A DNA stretch of 64,000 bases from Galdieria yellowstonensis (GCA_026122205.1 JANCYU010000035.1:62001-126000); one strand, 5' to 3'; positions 44,090-55,122 are shown, counted from the stretch's first letter. Numbers and translations are program-made. Notes: a model not told the origin generated them from the sequence alone.

Positions 44090-44739
44090 ATGAAAGTCGA
44101 TGGAATATCCCCGATGCAAACTACGACGAGTGTGTCCACCGTTGCTCCTATCCACCATCCCTCTTACCAGCCGTCATCTACCAAAGTAGTACATTATCAG
44201 TGGATATTATGTGCTTGTTGTGGTTGTTTGCTTCGTTTTCGTATCCATTTTGCACTCGTTCAGTGTCCACACTGTCTCACGTTGCTATCCACCCGCCCTA
44301 TAGGTAAGTAGTTTTTCGACGAAATGCACAAACTCACTACCTATGGTGGTGGTGATTGTCTTGGTTAGATTCGTGTTGCTATCAATTGCTCTATGATTGT
44401 GAAGGTTGTGGTCAGCGTTTGATATTTCCATTGCAAGCGACGATGGTGCAGTGCAGCATATGTTTCATGTTGAAGAGTTTTTCTCCACCGCGGGTGTCTA
44501 GTTGTCGGCGATGTGGATTACGACTTGTGTATAGTGAAAAGGATACAGATATGTTGCTATGTACAGTTTGTTTTGGGTTGCAACCATTGCAACATAGCAG
44601 CAGTAGTATGGCTCATGGTAGAGAGGAAGAAGAGCCCCACCAATCACCTCGTCTTTCCAATAATTGCAAAACGATTCTTTGTAAAGAAGAGGAAGATGAC
44701 TGGTCGTCGTCGTCTTGGTACCCACCACAACAACAATAA
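44090..44739 (+). CDS. LSD1-type zinc-finger protein (three zf-LSD1 repeats)
   Basis: Small zinc-finger protein of the plant LSD1/LOL group. Exons 44090-44303 and 44369-44739, with a 65-bp intron. Three Cys4 repeats of the LSD1 pattern CxxCxxxLx(9-11)VxCxxC: CACCGCLLRFRIHFALVQCP, CEGCGQRLIFPLQATMVQCS, CRRCGLRLVYSEKDTDMLLC. In plants such proteins regulate cell death and stress responses and bind metacaspases or transcription factors. The C-terminus is acidic and serine-rich (REEEEPHQSP). The stop codon (44737-44739) lies inside an AAT repeat that is also used, in another frame, by the next gene. Confidence 0.8.
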
Positions 44740-45664
44740 TAATAATAATAATTATTATTATTATTATACGAGTGAAGAGGAAGAGCAACAACCACCAACA
44801 GAATCGATATTCATTCGTCATAGGCATTCCTATCCCACTACTGCCATCCATAGGAAAAACCTCAAGTTGGGATGGATTCTAGCGTCCAATAGTTGTTTCA
44901 AGTGGAAAAATAGAAAATATGGTATAAAATGTATTTGTTGTCACATGTGCCATCGTTCCAAGACACCAAGGCACACCACGCCTGTCGTCATCGTACCTGG
45001 ATACGGAGCAGATGCCAGTGAATATGTTGGGTTGAAAGAGTCACTCGAATATTTTGGATGGAACTGCTTTATTGTACCTATTCGATGGCACCATTGGATA
45101 CCGACTATTGGAGGACGTCCTGTCACACCCATATTGGAAAAACTTGGGACGACAGTACAACAAGTGTTGAAAACCACGCACAGTGAAAAAGTACACTTGG
45201 TTGCGCACTCTGCTGCTGGTTGGATATGTCGCATATGGTTGGGAAGTGGTGTCTATTGTGGTACTCATTATGACTGTAAACACTGGGTATCCTCTCTGGT
45301 TTGTCTAGGAACTCCGCATAGAAGTAAACAAACGTTGACGAGAACGAACCTCGACTATGTGAATAATCGATTTCCAGACGCCTTTCACTCCCACATTCAG
45401 TACGTGTGTGTGGCAGGAACTGGTTGTAAGAACCCGCGTTGGTGGAAACGAGACGAATGGACGGCATATATTTCTTATCGTATGACGTTAGGCACGCACT
45501 TGTGTGAAGGCGATGGAATTATTCCGGTTCCTTGCGCTACTTTAAAAGACGCTTGGAATATTATTTTGGATGGCGTTTGGCATTCTCCTCGTTCACCTGG
45601 TGGACTTTGGTATGGCCATCCACAAGTCGTATCGCAATGGCAACATAGTCTTCTGTTGGAATAA
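44696..45664 (+). CDS. Alpha/beta hydrolase (lipase-like), start uncertain
   Basis: Alpha/beta-hydrolase-fold enzyme, probably a lipase or esterase; no substrate predicted. Domain: VVIVPGYGADASEYVGLKES (oxyanion region), LEYFGWNCFIVPIRWHHWIP, and the nucleophile elbow VHLVAHSAAGWICRIWLGSG, where the usual G-x-S-x-G reads A-H-S-A-A-G. Later CEGDGIIPVPCATL fits the acid region. Similar proteins occur in plastids of plants. The longest plausible start, 44696, overlaps the zinc-finger gene by 44 bp in another frame and would translate the repeat at 44736-44767 as Asn-Tyr runs; the Met at 44945 just before the domain is an alternative. Which is used is undecided. Confidence 0.75.
   Translation: MTGRRRLGTHHNNNNNNNNYYYYYTSEEEEQQPPTESIFIRHRHSYPTTAIHRKNLKLGWILASNSCFKWKNRKYGIKCICCHMCHRSKTPRHTTPVVIVPGYGADASEYVGLKESLEYFGWNCFIVPIRWHHWIPTIGGRPVTPILEKLGTTVQQVLKTTHSEKVHLVAHSAAGWICRIWLGSGVYCGTHYDCKHWVSSLVCLGTPHRSKQTLTRTNLDYVNNRFPDAFHSHIQYVCVAGTGCKNPRWWKRDEWTAYISYRMTLGTHLCEGDGIIPVPCATLKDAWNIILDGVWHSPRSPGGLWYGHPQVVSQWQHSLLLE
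44736..44767. repeat. 32-bp perfect (AAT)n/(ATT)n palindrome
   Basis: The arms 44736-44751 and 44752-44767 are exact reverse complements with no loop, made from an AAT microsatellite turning into ATT. It contains the stop codon of the LSD1-type gene and lies in or before the N-terminus of the hydrolase gene. Cruciform-prone DNA of this kind often changes length. Confidence 0.9.
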
Positions 45665-45675
45665 AAACGCCTGTT

Positions 45676-47508
45676 TCAATCATCTTTCACCGATTGTTTC
45701 TCTTCCAACATTTGTCGACGTAACCTCAATCGCCTGCGCATCAACCTCCGAAATGGTGCCTCTTCTAACCGATCATGAGGCATATAATCCACCATACAAC
45801 GAAAATGAATCTCTGGAGAAACCAACCGTATGTTGCTCACTCTACTCGTATATAAACATGCATAGGTTTCCACTTGATGCGCAAAATAGGAATTCTGATA
45901 TCCCGTCTTAAACAATTGACCCCAAATGGGATGAAACTTGGAATCGTAAGTATTCAAAGCAATATCTAAAGCTTCCTTGGTGCGTTGATATTCCTTTTGT
46001 GCTTGATGAAGCTCTGCTTGAATCGTTTCCATTCTATTGGATATCGAGGTCTCTTGTTGTTGTTCTTCTTCTGTTGCTTGAACCAACTCCGACTCGAGAC
46101 GATCCAACCATTCATCCAAGTCATCTCTCAATCTCCTCAATTCTTCCATGTGTTGTCTCTGCATACTTTCTTGTTGCATAATATTGACTTCTCTTTCCAA
46201 TTCTGGAATCACCAACATAGTACGCCATCCCAACTGCGACTTGGTACGAAGAATATCCGAATACATGTGGTCACCAACATAAAGAATGGAAGAACCCGAA
46301 GATACTCTCAATAAATGATGCAAATATCTCCAATTGCCTCCTTGAAATAATTTTCCGTGAGCCAAGTGATCGTAATCGGAATAAAAGTCGAAGAGTTCTG
46401 CATTCTTCAACTGACCAGAATGCGGGTCCACTCGATACAGTGGCAAGTTTTGGTCGACTAGAAAAGTAGGTTTTGCTGCTCCAACGATGACCAGATCGAA
46501 ATAGTCCATCCAATCCAACGTATATTTTCCGGAAGGATTTCCCCAAAGATAGTTCATCAATACGTTGGAATATTCCCATAAGCTGTTGGTAAGCAAAAAT
46601 AACTTTCTACCCGATTTCTTCAACAGTTTCAAGGTGTCGAATAGATAAGGATCTTTTTCCACATAATAACTGGGTTCGATAGCAACTTTGTCTTTGATAT
46701 AACCATCTCTATGACATATATCGACCGCTCTACGCACATCATCAAATATCGAGCTGTAGGATCTATTCAACAACTCTGGGTGTTCATCTGCCAATTGGAT
46801 CAGTTGACTGAAAAGATAGGCATCGGGTAAGGAGAACAAAGTATCCAATGGGACATAGTTGCTGTCATGAAGTGAGGTAGGAGTTAATGGCTCCTGATCA
46901 TACAGTTTTTCACGTTGTGCTTTACTGAGCGGCTTGAATCCGTGATATGCCAGTTTGACGTATTTATGTCTATCCATTTTTAGAATGTTTCCTCTTCCTT
47001 TGTCTATAATAAGACCTCTCAAATAATAACTGGGGTCATATTTCCATTCCAGTATTTGCTTAGGGTACCCAATATGGACGAGTCTTTTCAAGGCTCCTTC
47101 GTACGCCAACACTTCAAAAGTTTCCGGTGTATATTGCGCCAGAGTATAGTCCATATCGAATCCAACAGCTTCTATGGATTGCATATTTAAACTTCTGTTG
47201 CAAAATATTTCGCCTTGGTATCCCAAGTGATCGTCTAACGAGCGTTTGCTATAGTCTTCTTGTAGGTTGGGTGTCCACGGAGGTCTCGTACTGCAGTATA
47301 GGACTGGTTTCTTCCATATGACGTGACGACTTGGACGATGGATGATGGGATGTGTATAAGAAAAATAAACAAAATATCTGGTAAGAACGCGTGGTGAAGA
47401 GTTGAGTGCTTTCCATTTGGCAAGTAACCATCGACTCGTAGTTGAACCTACCACAACACCTCTTCCTCCTCCTCCTCCCACAATCCACATCCTTCTCCTC
47501 CCAACCAA
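45676..47508 (-). CDS. HAD-type purine 5'-nucleotidase-like protein (cN-II / NT5DC family), organelle leader
   Basis: HAD-fold nucleotidase of the IMP-GMP-specific (cN-II) family. One exon, 610 residues. Motif I EAVGFDMDYTLAQYTPETFE (DMDYT signature), WKYDPSYYLRGLIIDKGRGN, then motif II KLFLLTNSLWEYSNVLMNYL, then YVGDHMYSDILRTKSQLGWR with the motif IV aspartates. A long coiled coil (LRRLRDDLDEWLDRLESELV and following) separates this from the family C-terminus FKTGYQNSYFAHQVETYACL. The N-terminal 70 residues are basic and serine-rich, suggesting import into an organelle; the substrate may be IMP/GMP or unknown, as for many NT5DC proteins. Start at 47508 (MVGRRRMW). Confidence 0.9.
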   Translation of the reverse strand: MVGRRRMWIVGGGGGRGVVVGSTTSRWLLAKWKALNSSPRVLTRYFVYFSYTHPIIHRPSRHVIWKKPVLYCSTRPPWTPNLQEDYSKRSLDDHLGYQGEIFCNRSLNMQSIEAVGFDMDYTLAQYTPETFEVLAYEGALKRLVHIGYPKQILEWKYDPSYYLRGLIIDKGRGNILKMDRHKYVKLAYHGFKPLSKAQREKLYDQEPLTPTSLHDSNYVPLDTLFSLPDAYLFSQLIQLADEHPELLNRSYSSIFDDVRRAVDICHRDGYIKDKVAIEPSYYVEKDPYLFDTLKLLKKSGRKLFLLTNSLWEYSNVLMNYLWGNPSGKYTLDWMDYFDLVIVGAAKPTFLVDQNLPLYRVDPHSGQLKNAELFDFYSDYDHLAHGKLFQGGNWRYLHHLLRVSSGSSILYVGDHMYSDILRTKSQLGWRTMLVIPELEREVNIMQQESMQRQHMEELRRLRDDLDEWLDRLESELVQATEEEQQQETSISNRMETIQAELHQAQKEYQRTKEALDIALNTYDSKFHPIWGQLFKTGYQNSYFAHQVETYACLYTSRVSNIRLVSPEIHFRCMVDYMPHDRLEEAPFRRLMRRRLRLRRQMLEEKQSVKDD

Positions 47509-47604
47509 TCACCACAAAATGTCTTTGGTGCATTGCATCCTTTTCTCTATCCATACAAACATTTCCTGATATTCTTTATTATTATTGATCCAGTCTATCC
47601 TCAG

Positions 47605-48426
47605 TCAATGCACAGTTAATCCTCCATCCACGGCAATAGTCTAGAGAACATCAATTCCCTTTTTTTGGACATACACACACAAACTTACCTGTCCACAAAT
47701 CATATCCGAGCCTGGTCCAGCCAAAAATACGGTCAATTCTGCAACTTCTTCCGGTTTTACAAAACGATGGGCTGGAATACGTGCCAACATAGGTTCGTGT
47801 TTCTCAGGAGCACCCCACACGCGCTGTCCCATTTCCGTCCACACTACCGTAGGAGCGATGGCATTGGTTTGAATATTATAAGGACCCCATTCCAAAGCCA
47901 TCATTTTGGTCAACATATGGAGTCCAGCTTTGGAAACACAATAAGCAGCGTGTTCGTCTACAGCTTGCACGGCTGCTACGGAGCTTATGTGAATTATCTT
48001 ACCGGATTTCCGCTCTATCATTCCTTTTGCAAACTCTTGTGATAACAAAAACGGGGCTTTCAAATTGACATTCATAGTACGATCCCAGTTGTCCTCTGAA
48101 AAGTCCAACAGCGACTCCAGTTGAGACATACCCGCATTATTGACTAGAATATCTACTCTCCCCATATCCTCCAGTATCTCCTTTGCTGCTTTCCTCACAC
48201 AAGCAGAGTCATTGAGATCCGCGGGGTAAACCTTACAGAAACGTCTCTCTGAACGCACTTTCTTGATCACGTTTTGAGCTGAATCCGTATCTCGAGCAAT
48301 AATTGCTATATCCGCTCCTTTTTCAGCTAGAGCAAGAGATATAGCTTCTCCAATACCCTTGTTTCCTCCAGTTACAACAGCTTTCTTACCAATCAAAGGT
48401 TTGGTAGGTGTTGCAGAGTCTGACAT
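47605..48426 (-). CDS. Short-chain dehydrogenase/reductase
   Basis: NAD(P)-dependent SDR, closest in pattern to L-xylulose/carbonyl reductase or sorbitol-dehydrogenase-like enzymes. Exon 1 48426-47689, a 48-bp intron (47641-47688), exon 2 47640-47605 encoding TIAVDGGLTVH, the normal SDR C-terminus. Cofactor site KAVVTGGNKGIGEAISLALA (TGxxxGxG), DILVNNAGMSQLE (NNAG), catalytic Ser-Tyr-Lys in IIHISSVAAVQAVDEHAAYC and VSKAGLHML. About 258 residues, normal. Start placed at 48426 (MSDSATPTKP), because the earlier in-frame Met precedes a CA-repeat-coded hydrophobic stretch. Confidence 0.93.
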
Positions 48427-48428
48427 CC

Positions 48429-48476
48429 CAATAACCACAACCACACACACACACAGACACACACACCCGCAGGCAG
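48429..48476. repeat. CA/CCACA simple repeat upstream of the SDR gene
   Basis: ACACACACACACAGACACACACACC-like simple sequence directly before the SDR start codon. It probably lies in the 5' leader or promoter of that gene. Confidence 0.7.
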
Positions 48477-48526
48477 AAAATCCTCAATGGACGAGGAAAA
48501 GGAGAATCGTCCACGCGACACATCCC

Positions 48527-51500
48527 TCAATCTTCTTCTGAACTCATTTCTATTCTCTTCACTGTTCTTGTTCTACGACTTGAGGATCCAACAGTCTCAT
48601 GAAATCCATTGCATTGTGATGGTTTACATAGGGAATCGATAAACATGGAGTGGAGACGTTCATACATCTGTCTCGCTTGTTCTTGAATAGCACTGCCATC
48701 TTCATTATATAAAATACAGTTGTCACGGACCAACTTCAAGTCGTTATCAAAACTATTCAAACTGCGATAAAATCCATTCCTAAGTCGTAAATACACAATT
48801 TCAAGGTTCTAATGCAATAACAAAATGTGAGGGAAATGCAAAGTAACCAAATACAACGTACGATAGGCAATGCAATGACATCCGTATAACCTGGAAAGAC
48901 AACCAATTCCTCTAATGAAACAAAAAATGGAACACACATCTCGACAAGTTGCTCGTCTTCCTCAAATGCATCCGTCCAAGTATTCAAAATAGATATCCAT
49001 GGTTCTAAAATTACACACGCATAAACATTTCAGCACTCTCCCAAAAAAAAGACACACAGCCTACCTTGTAGTGGATTGGAATCCAAAGTAACGTCAAAAG
49101 GTTCCATCAACTCCCAAGGACTCAACATTTCTTCCGTCTTGTCTGCATCCCACTGTACACATATACTATTCCAAGGTTCCCGATACATATTTCGAGATAC
49201 GGACCTCACAGTGCCATAATAAAATGATTTTTGTCCATTTCGACCGATATACACAGTTCGAAAACGCTCTCCTACTCGCCAATGACGACAAAGAGATGTC
49301 TCTACACGAGAAGCCAAAACAATAAAGTCCGGTACTTGCTCAGAAAACATATAGTCCAGCTCCAAACGAGTGTTTTCTAAATATCCTTATTGAGACTTGA
49401 ACAAATGAAAAGATATCCATGCAAACCTGAACTTGCTCCTTCCAAAGGAATGACTTCAAGGCGAGCTGCGGTACATGGCTTTCTCCTCTGAACAATAATG
49501 TAATCCACACAACATATCTTTAGTTTCTTCGGTCTCTCTGCATCTTTGTAATACTCTACAAACTCAACATAGTTATCTTGACCAAATCCTTCTGCTCGTA
49601 TAAAGTCTAAATGGCCCTTTGGGAAGTAGAAGATTTCGTCATCGACTTGAGGAACGTATTCATAAACGCTAGGGTCGTTGGATAAAGCACGAAGCCACTC
49701 TGATCTCATTAGCTTCCGACGGGTATTTATCTTTGGTTGTGTAGAGGACACCGCGGTCTTCGCATTGCGAACAACTCTTCGTCCATTTTCTTTCTTACGA
49801 CCTGATGAGCTCGACGCTTTCTGATGGCTTTGTTTCCAGTTTTTCCTCCTCAAGTTATGACGATCGGTATTGCTCATAGACGAAGCTTCCGAAACTTGTG
49901 AGTTGGTCGACTCATTCATATCGACCATAGAGTTACTCTCATCATTTGACTCTGAAGTACTATCCTCCATGGTATCCTCAGAGTAGTCACTAGTCGAATA
50001 GGTCAGTTCAGGGTCTGAAGAAGACTCGCTACTTTCAGAAAATGAATAGTCGATCATAGAGCGCTTGCGACTCACACGTCGACGCAATCGTTGTCGAATA
50101 TTTCCAGAAGAACTCTCTCCTTCATGGTCAGAGTCTGAGTCGTTCATTTCTCTTCTCAATCTCGCAATCGCAGCTGTCCTTGCTCTGTTGCGTTCCTCAC
50201 GAGCTATTCGTTCTTGTTCTTCGAGTTCCAGCTGTCGTGAAGCTTCCGCACGAGCAACCAAAACAGAATGAGCATGTTCTTGTTCCATTAACGATCTATG
50301 GTCACAAGAATGCTCCCGAAATATATGAAGAGGCTGCATACCAAGTGGATATGTAATACCTCTCAAATCACAAAGCAGACTTGTCCTAGGCGTCTTGGCT
50401 CTTCTCTCTCTTTCTTCAATCGTATGTACTTGCTCCGTTTCCAAGTCATCCACAAAAAATTGTTGTTCCGGTGCAAGAGCTAGATTTTCTCCGTTTCCAT
50501 GTCCAAAGAGAACAAAAGCTCCACTTTCGTCAGATATCGCAAATAACATTCCATTGGGTGAGAAACAACCATCTAAAATACGAAAGTTAACTGAAGACAT
50601 CATGAAGAGTGAGGTATTTTCATGTCCTAGACTGAACTTTTTCAAAACGACGCCATGTTCAATATCCCACAAGATAATCGTCATATTATGATCTGCGGAC
50701 AAAATTACTCTCTTATCGCATGGATGCGTATCTAAAACATAAATATGGTTGCCATGTTCCGTCAAACAGTGGACCAAGTCCCCGGTAGTACTATTCCAGA
50801 CACGAATGTTGCAGTCACTACTCGCAGTGACCAAATATTTGTCATCAAGTGACCAAACTAGTGAAGTTACTCGTGGAGGTTCATTGAGTCTGCGATAGCG
50901 TGCAGTCGGTTCTCTTGAAGAAGGACCGATATGATCTTGTCGCATGCTCAACATGATAGAAGACCACTGAGTGCCTTGAATATTCTTCCGTTTCCAAATT
51001 CGTGCACGTCCATCTGTTCCACCCGAAACCAAACGTTCCCCTCGATGGGAGAAACGTACATGATATACAGCGCCGGTATGTCCTTTAAGGACGGCAAGTT
51101 GTTGTACTTGGGGTTGTTCTCCATCACTCAAAACACTGTACAAATATGCTCGATGATTGGATGCCCCAACTGCTAAAAGAGTTCCAGCGTTATTAAACTC
51201 TAGGCTAAGAATTTGCAAATACGAGTCTATTTCTTCTCCATCGGTGCTGTCTTCTACAGAAAAAGATTCAGCTCCTGACTCAGACTGTATCTCCATTCTA
51301 TTACTTTCTTCCACATTATTGCCTTGTTCATCACTCCCTGAAGAAGGCACAAAATCGTCGTCCAACTCATCTTCATCACTTCGAACTGTGCCTAATTGAG
51401 CAACTATAGATTCACGAAAAGGACCAAGCTCTGGATGATCAATATTCCATAATAATATACAGCCGTCAAAACCTCCAGAGGCAACAAAAGGTCGTTCCGG

Positions 51501-52247
51501 ATTGCGGCAAAAAGTTACAGCACTCGAACCTCTACTATGACCTTTTAGAACTCTTAACAATATGCCAGAGCGGAGGTCCCAAACACACAAACTGCTATCG
51601 TTACTGGCAGATACCAATATAGGCTTCCAAGGATGCATCGCAAGGTCAGTTATTTCTGCTTCATGAAACTTGAGCGTGTACAGCAGATAACCAGTTTCAA
51701 CTGACCACACCTTGATGCGGTGGTCATCTGCCCCTGTAACCAAGTAATTACAAAGCGAATCGAACGCAATACAATAGACAGGCTTTATGTGCCCAACCAC
51801 AGTTTTAAGTTTCTTGATATTGCTGTAGAGAAACGCAGTTGGCCAAACTTCTATCCGCGTGGGTACTCTTTCAATGGCTCTTTGAAACACCAAGTTTATA
51901 CAAGAACGTGGTCGTTTCTTACGTTTGGCGCGCTTTTCCTTTGGTACTTGCAATAAGGTAGTTAAGGGATTCGGTTCTCTAGGAAGAACTTTTCCAAGAG
52001 CAGTGATAAGGAAATTACCATCAATGTGTGGGTACAACTTGGACAATTCCTCAAATGACGTAGTTCTCATGTTTCCTTTCCAGTCATATTCAACTGGAAG
52101 CAAGCATCTGCTGCTCAAGTCTTGGGCCAGACGTTGAACGCTTTCGTCACAAGGAAATTGCGAGAGAAATTTAAGTGCGAGGAATGCAACTTCTCTTTCA
52201 TTAGGAATTCCCTGAAAACTTTGCGTTGTTTCTTTCGAGCAGCTCAT
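48527..52247 (-). CDS. BRWD/PHIP-type WD40-bromodomain chromatin protein
   Basis: Chromatin reader of the BRWD1/BRWD3/PHIP type. Four exons; introns at 49377-49426 and 49005-49064 plus one near 48812-48865 join the frames to about 1,180 residues. The N-terminus (MSCSKETTQSFQGIPNEREV) precedes WD40 repeats: HIKPVYCIAFDSLCNYLVTG, DLRSGILLRVLKGHSRGSSA, GHTGAVYHVRFSHRGERLVS, then a Ser/Asp/Glu-rich linker. Next comes the crypto-Tudor-like part (DDEIFYFPKGHLDFIRAEGF; FYYGTVRSVSRNMYREPWNS). The bromodomain lies at the end: RLRNGFYRSLNSFDNDLKLV with DNCILYNEDGSAIQEQARQM, including the conserved YN. Animal members have two bromodomains; I see only one. Start at 52247 assumes the inner Met. Confidence 0.9.
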
Positions 52248-52356
52248 TCTCTTTGAAACTCCGACAAAGAGACCAAGTAGTCCTTGTCCATTTCCCCCCA
52301 AAAGAAATGGGTGAACGAATGGGAGATGGCGGCATCTCTCTTCCCATGTTTTATTG

Positions 52357-52814
52357 TTATGGATGCTTTACAGTAGTGTTATTGGCAAACTTTTTAGTCA
52401 ATTCTTTCACAGTAGGAAGCGTTTTCTCCTCAATTTTTGGTATATTTTCGGCATTTGTTTCTGAATTATCTCTTTTCACCGCGCCTCCAAACTTTTCGAG
52501 CTTGTCCTGAATGCTCGTCGTTTTGGTTTCTTGTAAAAGTTTCTCTTTTTGCTCCTTTGCTTTTCGTTCCTCTTCTCGATGCTCCATGTAACCTCTTTGC
52601 CCTTTTGCAATCCTCTCGAATCTTTTTGCCTTTGCAGAAACAGTATTTCCCACATAGTCTGTGCCCTGGAAAGTACCAGCACCACCAAATTTCTAAGCGC
52701 CATTTTCTTTAGTATTTCCTTGTGAAAGAGGAACAGGAGACTTACTTTGATAGTTTCTGAAACTCTGGATAGCCCTGTTGATGAACTTTCTGAATGCTTT
52801 TCGAGACTTGCCAT
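52357..52814 (-). CDS. Small charged protein, not recognised
   Basis: Exon 1 52814-52746 (MASLEKHSESSSTGLSRVSE) joins over a 53-bp intron (52693-52745) to 52692-52357, giving about 134 residues. The middle, GGAGTFQGTDYVGNTVSAKA, is hydrophilic and glycine-rich; the rest is highly charged with a probable coiled coil (GYMEHREEERKAKEQKEKLL). No signal peptide or membrane helix. No family recognised. Support comes from frame-keeping splice sites and consistent codon use; a perfect E2F-like TGGCGGGAA at 52921-52929 lies upstream. Could be nuclear or organellar; function unknown. Confidence 0.55.
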
Positions 52815-53363
52815 AACTCTTGTGCTATGGGAACAAGCGTTTGGTGAATGAATGAGGAAAAAGCCAACAAGAAGAATGGACAGACAGACAGACAGGATTT
52901 TGGTATTCAGGAGTGCACAATGGCGGGAATTATTGCGCGCCTGGCATTTTTCTATGGCTTGACCACCACCAAAGGAGAGACACGTCATCTTCCTGGTCGA
53001 TGTTGCTGTTAGCATCCTCTCCATTTATTCGTTGGTGGGAAGAGAGAATCATTAGCCAACGAGTTGAATGCAGCGTGGAGGACGTATCTAATATATATAT
53101 ACATGCATACATAAATGCATGTACCGTGAAATAGGAAAAACATGAAACGATGCTACACTTGTTGTTGCCAAATGGAAAGAAGAATGATTCAAAGAGACAA
53201 AGACACAAAAAGGATTGGATTATTTTCGGCGTATATACTGTATAACACTCGAGTATCCAACGAACATTGGATCCTACCAGAAAGTTCGTTTATCTGTGAG
53301 CAGTTGTAGAAAAAACATTTTCTGTCCATTTCGTGGTGTTTCTTTCTCTCTTCTCTCTTGCTT
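52815..53363. other. Intergenic region with simple repeats and E2F-like motif
   Basis: About 550 bp between the small charged protein and SEC11, without a supported gene. Holds GACA repeats (about 52880-52895), the TGGCGGGAA/GCGCGCC cluster at 52919-52945, and TA/ATGCATAC repeats around 53090-53125. Confidence 0.5.
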
Positions 53364-54183
53364 TTACTCTCCCAAAAGAACCGTCAGTGACAACAAACCG
53401 ACAACCAAAAACTTCAACAACGGATGTTCCTTCATGATAATAGTAACCTATGGAAAATAAACTTTTTGCTACCACAAAAGACAATTATTCTTCTCCTTAC
53501 ATAGCCAACTGCTCGAACGATGAAGACGGACTTGCCAACGATATCGCTTCTTCTCAAGAAAAACGTATGAGGAGAATACAAACTGCGGTCGTCGAAAAAG
53601 TTATTATCACCTTTTGTCAAATATAACGGCTCGTTTCCGTCATCGTGTACCTTGCAAACACTGAGTCACTTGAATACGAGAGAAAGTAACTCGATACCTC
53701 GATAATGCGATGTACAATAGGTATCTCACGGTTTTGCACTTTGTATACTACAATATCCCCACAGTGAAGTTGTTTTGTTCGATTACTCAATACCAACAAA
53801 TCACCTCTTCTCATACCAGGTTCCATACTCCCACTATCGTCATCATCAATATTATTATTATTGAGGTGCGTGGAAACAGCAGTTTAGCACAAAAATACAA
53901 AAATATTCAAATACAACAACCTTAATACAACAACTACTGGACTTTCGGATAAAGATATTGCTATTGCACCTTTCCAAATAACCAGTGCGGAAGCAAAAAC
54001 CAGCAACAAGTTGATCACTTGCAGCAAGGACTAACAAGAGGTTACATACAAAGAAACACGAGTGCCATACTTTACCTCACGTTTCAACCAGTTTCTCCAA
54101 TTGAATAGTGACTCGGGTTTCTTTTCTTCTCCTACAACTGTACTAGGAGCAAAGGTATGTCGGTCGTCATTGCTCGAAGACAT
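53364..54183 (-). CDS. SEC11: SEC11: signal peptidase complex catalytic subunit
   Basis: ER membrane serine protease that cleaves signal peptides. Five short exons can be joined: MSSSNDDRHTFAPSTVVGEE to KYGTR; LQVINLLLVFASALVIWKGA (membrane anchor) with SESPVVVVL; SGSMEPGMRRGDLLVLSNRT holding the catalytic Ser; DIVVYKVQNREIPIVHRII with the His that acts as general base in SEC11; TKGDNNFFDDRSLYSP with the conserved Asp; and finally VTIIMKEHPLLKFLVVGLLS ending at 53364. The second intron uses a GTTGTT donor. The acidic N-terminus is longer than in animals. Identity is firm; the small exon limits are approximate. Confidence 0.9.
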
Positions 54184-54514
54184 TTTTTCTTTGGGAATTG
54201 CAATAAACGAGCAAAGATCGACGCATTGCAATGCATGTCGATGTGCAAACCCACAGAGAAAGAGAAAATACGGTTTCTTCTATAAAGACAGACACTATTT
54301 ACTTGAAATGTCGATTGGTGCGACAATTGTTTGAAATGCATTGACTAGTTGTGTTACGTGTACAAACCATTTCACATCTTCTCTTCCACCTCCCAGCCAT
54401 ATAAAAGGAGGTTGGAGATCCGCTACAGCTTTGGATATCACAAGTGTCATTTTGCTTTTCATTCCCAAAGGAGTAACTGCATTGAATGGATATCCAGTTA
54501 TGCTTTCACAATCA

Positions 54515-55098
54515 TTAGCAAATTGAAAATTGAACTAGCTTCCATGATACTTGACTCTATTTCCACACACACATACACATAAGGAGCAAAACTTACATAT
54601 TTCCGAGACACGTGCGGCATGTGCTTACGAAATAGACGAGCGACGCCTTCAGAGTCCAACTTGGAAGAATACTGTATAATACAACAATAATATTTCTCAT
54701 AATACAAAGGCGTTGCATACTTGGCATCGTATTTGGTATTTTCTATGACCAACGACTTGCAAAGATGATGAATACTGGGAACTAGACAAGTTGAGAGTGC
54801 GATTGTTTGTATTTGACAACTTACCACGACCGAGAAACGATTGTCGTTTATCCAGCGACCACGAGTAATAATACTGCGAAGGACATAAACGAAAGCGACT
54901 CGACCACATATCCCGAATAAAGGCTTCGATACAAAGCTCTCGAACAAAAGGATCACATAGTGCTTGCTTTTCTTCTTCCGACCAATCTTCACTTGTATAA
55001 CATTGAAGCAATACTCGTTGAATATTTTCAATACGTCTTGCTGCTTGCTCCAACTGCTCGGCAATCGCAACCAACCGTGAACGAGTCGCGTCTTTCAT
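54515..55098 (-). CDS. Conserved-looking small protein, function unknown
   Basis: Exons 55098-54825, 54781-54597 and 54556-54515, with introns of only 43 and 40 bp, give 166 residues in frame. The N-terminus (KDATRSRLVAIAEQLEQAAR) is helical. It is followed by RELCIEAFIRDMWSSRFRLC and a Tyr-rich block: YDAKYATPLYYEKYYCCIIQ, then KLDSEGVARLFRKHMPHVSR. No signal peptide; soluble. The alternating hydrophobic strands suggest a compact domain rather than low-complexity sequence, but I do not recognise a family. The frame continues upstream to a Met at 55119, just short of the divergent GNAT start. Confidence 0.6.
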
Positions 55099-55122
55099 TT
55101 TGGAACAATTCTTCAGCATTAT

